Shown in pieces: positions 61,701 through 64,000 of a DNA stretch of 64,000 nt. Positions within the stretch are counted from its first letter, which is position 1. Every line of letters starts with the position of its first letter. Made by a program: the position numbers and the translations under genes. The DNA is taken from contig NC_088315.1 of the NCBI RefSeq assembly GCF_910592395.1, positions 19,076,219 through 19,140,218 of the forward strand, read 5' to 3'. A model generated the notes under the pieces. The model was given only the letters and a program-made list of their open reading frames with translations, had not been told where the DNA came from and did no database searches. This stretch comes from Lineus longissimus (lineage: Eukaryota > Nemertea > Pilidiophora > Heteronemertea > Lineidae).

Positions 61701-64000
61701 AAAGACCACAAAAATAATTGACACTAAAAAAATTACATGAAAAATTAAAATTTAATACTGGGTAGACGCTATTAAGCCGGCTTTGGTGCAGTCGTTTCAC
61801 GGAGGCCAATTACACATAATATAGCCTTTTGTACCAACCAGCTTAATATCACCTACACAGTACCAACACACAAACGAACAACACCATTTACCTTCGTAAC
61901 AAAAACTCTCATCCATTGTCTCCTCTATTAGTAACGGCAAGACAAAAGAAATGGCTTTTTACACATTAGTATTTAATTTAGGACTTTGATTCTACTTCTT
62001 CTCAAAGCACCAGGCACCACCGTTTTGGCTAGCACTTGAAATCCTAAAGCAATTGGAACTCCTTCGAAAAGAAGTGAAGGCCCCTCTAGAACATGAGGAG
62101 GCTGTTCTCTGGTAAGCAAAGAAGAGACTCCCACCATTGAAATGGGCACTCACTTCATTCTGAGAGAGTTCCGATTGCTTTAGGATATCAAGTTCCAGCC
62201 AAAACGGCAGTAGCTATGGTCAACCTGACGCATTCACTCAGAACTTTCATATATTGTCATTAAGAATCATTTTCAATTTCCTCTTCCACAAATGTTCACA
62301 TATTTCAACTGCATCTCAGCTGATATGTTTAAATGAGATCGAAGTAACACATTTTAAGTAGCTTTTGACTATTTAAAACATTTTTAGCTCCTTTTCAGAA
62401 GAGATATTTCACTGGGACCAAATTTCCAACTCATTTTTTCTGGATTTTCCCCTTTTACTGCTTTTGCAACAAAATACCAGGGTTTCCATATTTCCCTTGC
62501 AACAAAATACCAGGGTTTACGTATTTCATTTGCAACAAAATACCAGGGTTCACGTATTTTCCTTTGCACATCATAGACATACTACCCAAGATCATGAAAC
62601 TGTTTCCTAAGAAATTCACCTTGAACAATATTGATAACTTTTCTGCAGCCAAGTTTGCTATAAAAATAAAGTCAAAGAAAATACCCCGACCATAAAAATA
62701 GCGGTTATTTCACATGCTAAGTTAAACATAATAGCAACTGCAGTTTCAAAATTGAAAAAAAAATTTGGGCAGAGACGTTTTCAAACATGTTTACCTCCTT
62801 GGTTTCTCTGAGTTACAGGACGTCTGCTCGGGACTGTGGTCAAAAAATAAGTTTCTTTAACACAAAAAAATTCCAAGACATACTTTTGAAATTATTTTGC
62901 TATTTATGGGAAATTCCCTCATCTGGTTTTTGTAGCACAATATTTTTTACGAAGGTTTTTTTTTACTATTAATGGTAAATCCCTTTCTTATCTGGGTTTT
63001 CCTGCACACCGCAAATGATTTTGAGATTGCCTGCCAATTCTTCTCTGCAAATAGTTAGATTTCATAAAGATTTATTGAGCAGTAAGGGAGACGAAATCAG
63101 AAATTAAACATCTACGGGCCGGGAATACAAGACTGCGCTCCGGCATATTTGACGTTCACCACGCCATCAGACAGGACAACTTACCAACAGCCTCGATGAG
63201 TTCGTCATAAATATTTGTCGGGATGAGTGGATCAGATAACTCCATGAAGAAACCCTTCAGAGCGGTTGCTACTGCGTTCACAGGTATATCTAATGATGCG
63301 ATGTTTACATTTGGATCTGAAATTAACCAAAGTGAAAAAATCACAGAACTGAGGAAAAGTACAATTTCAATATATTTTGTGTTTTCAATTTTCAATTTTC
63401 CTGGTGGCCTGTTCAGACATTTTAGGTAATTTTTCTGCAGACAAGAAATTTTCTTTAGCATACGCAATAAACATTACACATTTCTGCAATAAAAGTCACC
63501 AGTCTGCAGTTCACTCTTAAAAATATGTTTACATTTGGATCTGAAATTAACCAAAGGAAAAATCACAGAACTGAGGAAAAGTACAATTTCAATATATTTT
63601 GTGTTTTCAATTTTCAATTTTCCTGGTGGTCTGTTCAGACATTTTAGGTAATTTTCTGCAGACAAGAAATTTTCTTTAGCATATGCAATAAACATTGCAC
63701 ATTTCTGCGATAAAAGTCACCAGTCTGCAGTTCACTCTTAAATAACTCACCTTCCTTGAACCGTTCGATTAGAAAGTCTACTTGTGCCTTGTTGCCTGGA
63801 ACTCGATAAATCCCCTCAGTGGTTACACCCTCATCCTCAATATATTGTATACACTTCTCGATAAATAACGGGATGTTGCTGCCCTCTGATTGGGCGAATT
63901 CTTCAAGGCTTGTTCCGCTCTGCGGTAACGGCCCGGCGCGACTATCCTTCTTTTTCATCTTCTTCTGCAGTTTGTCTTGCGCCTTCTGCTGCTTTCGTTC
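55525..64000 (-). CDS. p190-type RhoGAP (ARHGAP5/35-like), 3' part of the gene, four exons
   Basis: GTPase-activating protein that speeds GTP hydrolysis by Rho-family proteins (family knowledge). Four exons (250 visible, 132, 106 and 193 nt) join in phase to 226 residues plus stop. Counting from the window edge: a charged Lys/Gln-rich stretch 1-18, then a RhoGAP domain about 43-217. [13 protein letters not shown] and [11 protein letters not shown] carry the arginine finger (R66), ATALKGFF the conserved Lys (K104) and [15 protein letters not shown] the conserved Asn (N177); their spacing matches p50RhoGAP R85/K122/N194 to within a residue. The wording is closest to the C-terminal GAP domain of ARHGAP35/ARHGAP5. 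The N-terminal GTPase-like and FF domains that would confirm this are outside the window. The protein ends soon after the domain at [11 protein letters not shown]. Confidence 0.9.
56137..56351. repeat. Foldback with about 88-bp arms, RhoGAP C-D intron
   Basis: Ends ACCAGGTGACACAAAAAAC and its inverse GTTTTTTGTGTCACCTAGT; inner arms TTTTGGTTTTGAGTAACTC and ATATCAATCATAAATTT pair with the other side. Confidence 0.88.
56590..56800. repeat. Third copy of the GGCAAGTTGGAA dispersed repeat, RhoGAP C-D intron
   Basis: Repeated CCAACTTGCCGAG and CCAACTTGTCGAG motifs with GAGAATCA, followed by the inverted counterpart CGGTAAGTTGG. Same family as 12870-13090 and 17640-17880. Confidence 0.6.
57830..57995 (+). 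mobile_element. tRNA-derived SINE, family 1, in the RhoGAP C-D intron
   Basis: TGGTGTAGTGCCTAGGG, CCTGGTTTGATCCCCAC, GAGACTGTAGGCAGGTCTC and GATACCGGCCTGAAATGC, the last matching the end of the 3575-3745 copy. Confidence 0.77.
60184..60289 (-). CDS. RhoGAP exon C
   Basis: Encodes [20 protein letters not shown] and [13 protein letters not shown], matching the VLKK-P-x-N-x-x-V-x-KY-x-x-x-HL segment of p190 RhoGAPs. Acceptor CCTTTCAG, donor GTAAGT; one base in, two (AA) out (106 nt). Confidence 0.92.
61268..61668. repeat. About 44-bp minisatellite, nine copies, RhoGAP B-C intron
   Basis: Unit phrases: CATCAACCTGCCCCC, GACGGGTAATT and GCTAGTTGTAATAAA. Very uniform; a few units differ by TAA insertion or ACG/ATG changes. 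Confidence 0.93.
62019..62211. repeat. Foldback with about 46-bp arms, RhoGAP B-C intron
   Basis: CACCGTTTTGGCT, ACTTGAAATCCTAAAGCAAT and GGAACTC on the left; inverse copies GAGTTCC, ATTGCTTTAGGATATCAAGT and AGCCAAAACGG on the right. Confidence 0.83.
62463..62563. repeat. Three 33-34 bp tandem units
   Basis: TTTGCAACAAAATACCAGGG repeated three times with the linker TTTACGTATTTC. Confidence 0.88.
63185..63316 (-). CDS. RhoGAP exon B
   Basis: Encodes [33 protein letters not shown] and ELIEAVG: the helix with the conserved Lys and the L-x-DPL-x-P loop typical of RhoGAP domains. Acceptor TTTCAG, donor GTAAGT; one base in, one out (132 nt). A second, duplicated copy of this acceptor and the first 15 or so exon bases lies at about 63526-63545. 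Confidence 0.92.
63303..63741 (-). repeat. Tandem duplication (two copies of about 216 bp) making up the RhoGAP A-B intron
   Basis: Copy 1 about 63303-63519, copy 2 about 63526-63741, differing by a few bases. Each copy contains an acceptor TTAATTTCAG followed by ATCCAAATGTAAACAT, the first bases of exon B. The ancestral intron was probably about half its present 434 bp. Only the acceptor next to exon B keeps the frame. Confidence 0.9.
63751..64000 (-). CDS. RhoGAP exon A (partial, runs off the window)
   Basis: Open from the window edge. Reads [19 protein letters not shown], then a linker with [12 protein letters not shown], then the start of the GAP domain with [13 protein letters not shown] and [10 protein letters not shown] (arginine finger) to ERFKE. 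Donor GTGAGT after 63751, one base carried out. No start codon is implied at the internal ATG (63958), since the frame is open through the window end. Confidence 0.9.

Larger units (their letters stand above)
60290..63184. other. RhoGAP B-C intron (2.9 kb)
   Basis: Contains the AT-rich repeat at 60600-60725, the 44-bp array (61268), the foldback (62019) and the 33-bp triplet (62463). Nothing else recognisable. Confidence 0.65.

Noticed and set aside
63644-63750. Continuation of the RhoGAP exon A frame past 63751
   Set aside because: Family similarity stops at the GTGAGT donor and resumes in exon B; the extension is intron read-through into the duplicated segment.

Overview
The window is metazoan nuclear DNA. 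Coding sequence is split into short GT-AG exons separated by long, AT-rich, repeat-laden introns, and the two genes recognised are animal signalling genes. Both are on the minus strand. The repeat content (short TA-flanked inverted-repeat elements, tRNA-derived SINE heads, elements with a tandem core and a microsatellite, foldbacks, many minisatellites) suits a marine invertebrate. The sequence alone does not tell me which phylum.

Gene 1 (5871-44711, minus) is a complete single-copy-type LRP5/6 (Arrow) Wnt co-receptor. I could join 13 exons with matching reading phase at every junction into a predicted 1635-residue protein: signal peptide, four YWTD beta-propellers each followed by an EGF-like module, four LDLR class A repeats (vertebrate LRP5/6 has three), one membrane helix, and a cytoplasmic tail with five PPPSPxS-type motifs. 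The last exon (1675 coding nt) holds everything from mid-propeller 4 to the stop. Intron 2 is about 17 kb and contains a 3.2 kb satellite of 21-bp units.

Gene 2 (55525 to beyond 64000, minus) is the 3' part of a p190-type RhoGAP (ARHGAP5/35-like). Four exons give an in-phase RhoGAP domain with the arginine finger and the conserved Lys and Asn; the 5' part of the gene is outside the window. The two genes are tandem and co-oriented, with the RhoGAP about 10.8 kb upstream of LRP5/6. The space between holds a roughly 4.7 kb inverted-repeat structure with an 85-bp minisatellite, a 637-bp direct duplication, and clusters of a CCATGG-centred palindrome.

The most unusual observation is that both genes are followed immediately by a minisatellite whose unit contains their own last codons and stop codon. 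After LRP5/6 there are 21 copies of a 50-bp unit, each still reading P-S-P-M-G-M-V-D-C-stop (gene: P-S-P-V-G-T-S-D-C-stop). After the RhoGAP there are six more copies of a 37-43 bp unit, most reading [11 protein letters not shown]-stop as in the gene. Other duplications and insertions lie exactly at splice sites: a duplicated acceptor in the RhoGAP gene, a mobile element touching the exon 10 donor, and a 21-bp minisatellite forming the exon 9 acceptor tract. The long ORFs in the satellite and microsatellite tracts are artefacts of repeat periodicity.
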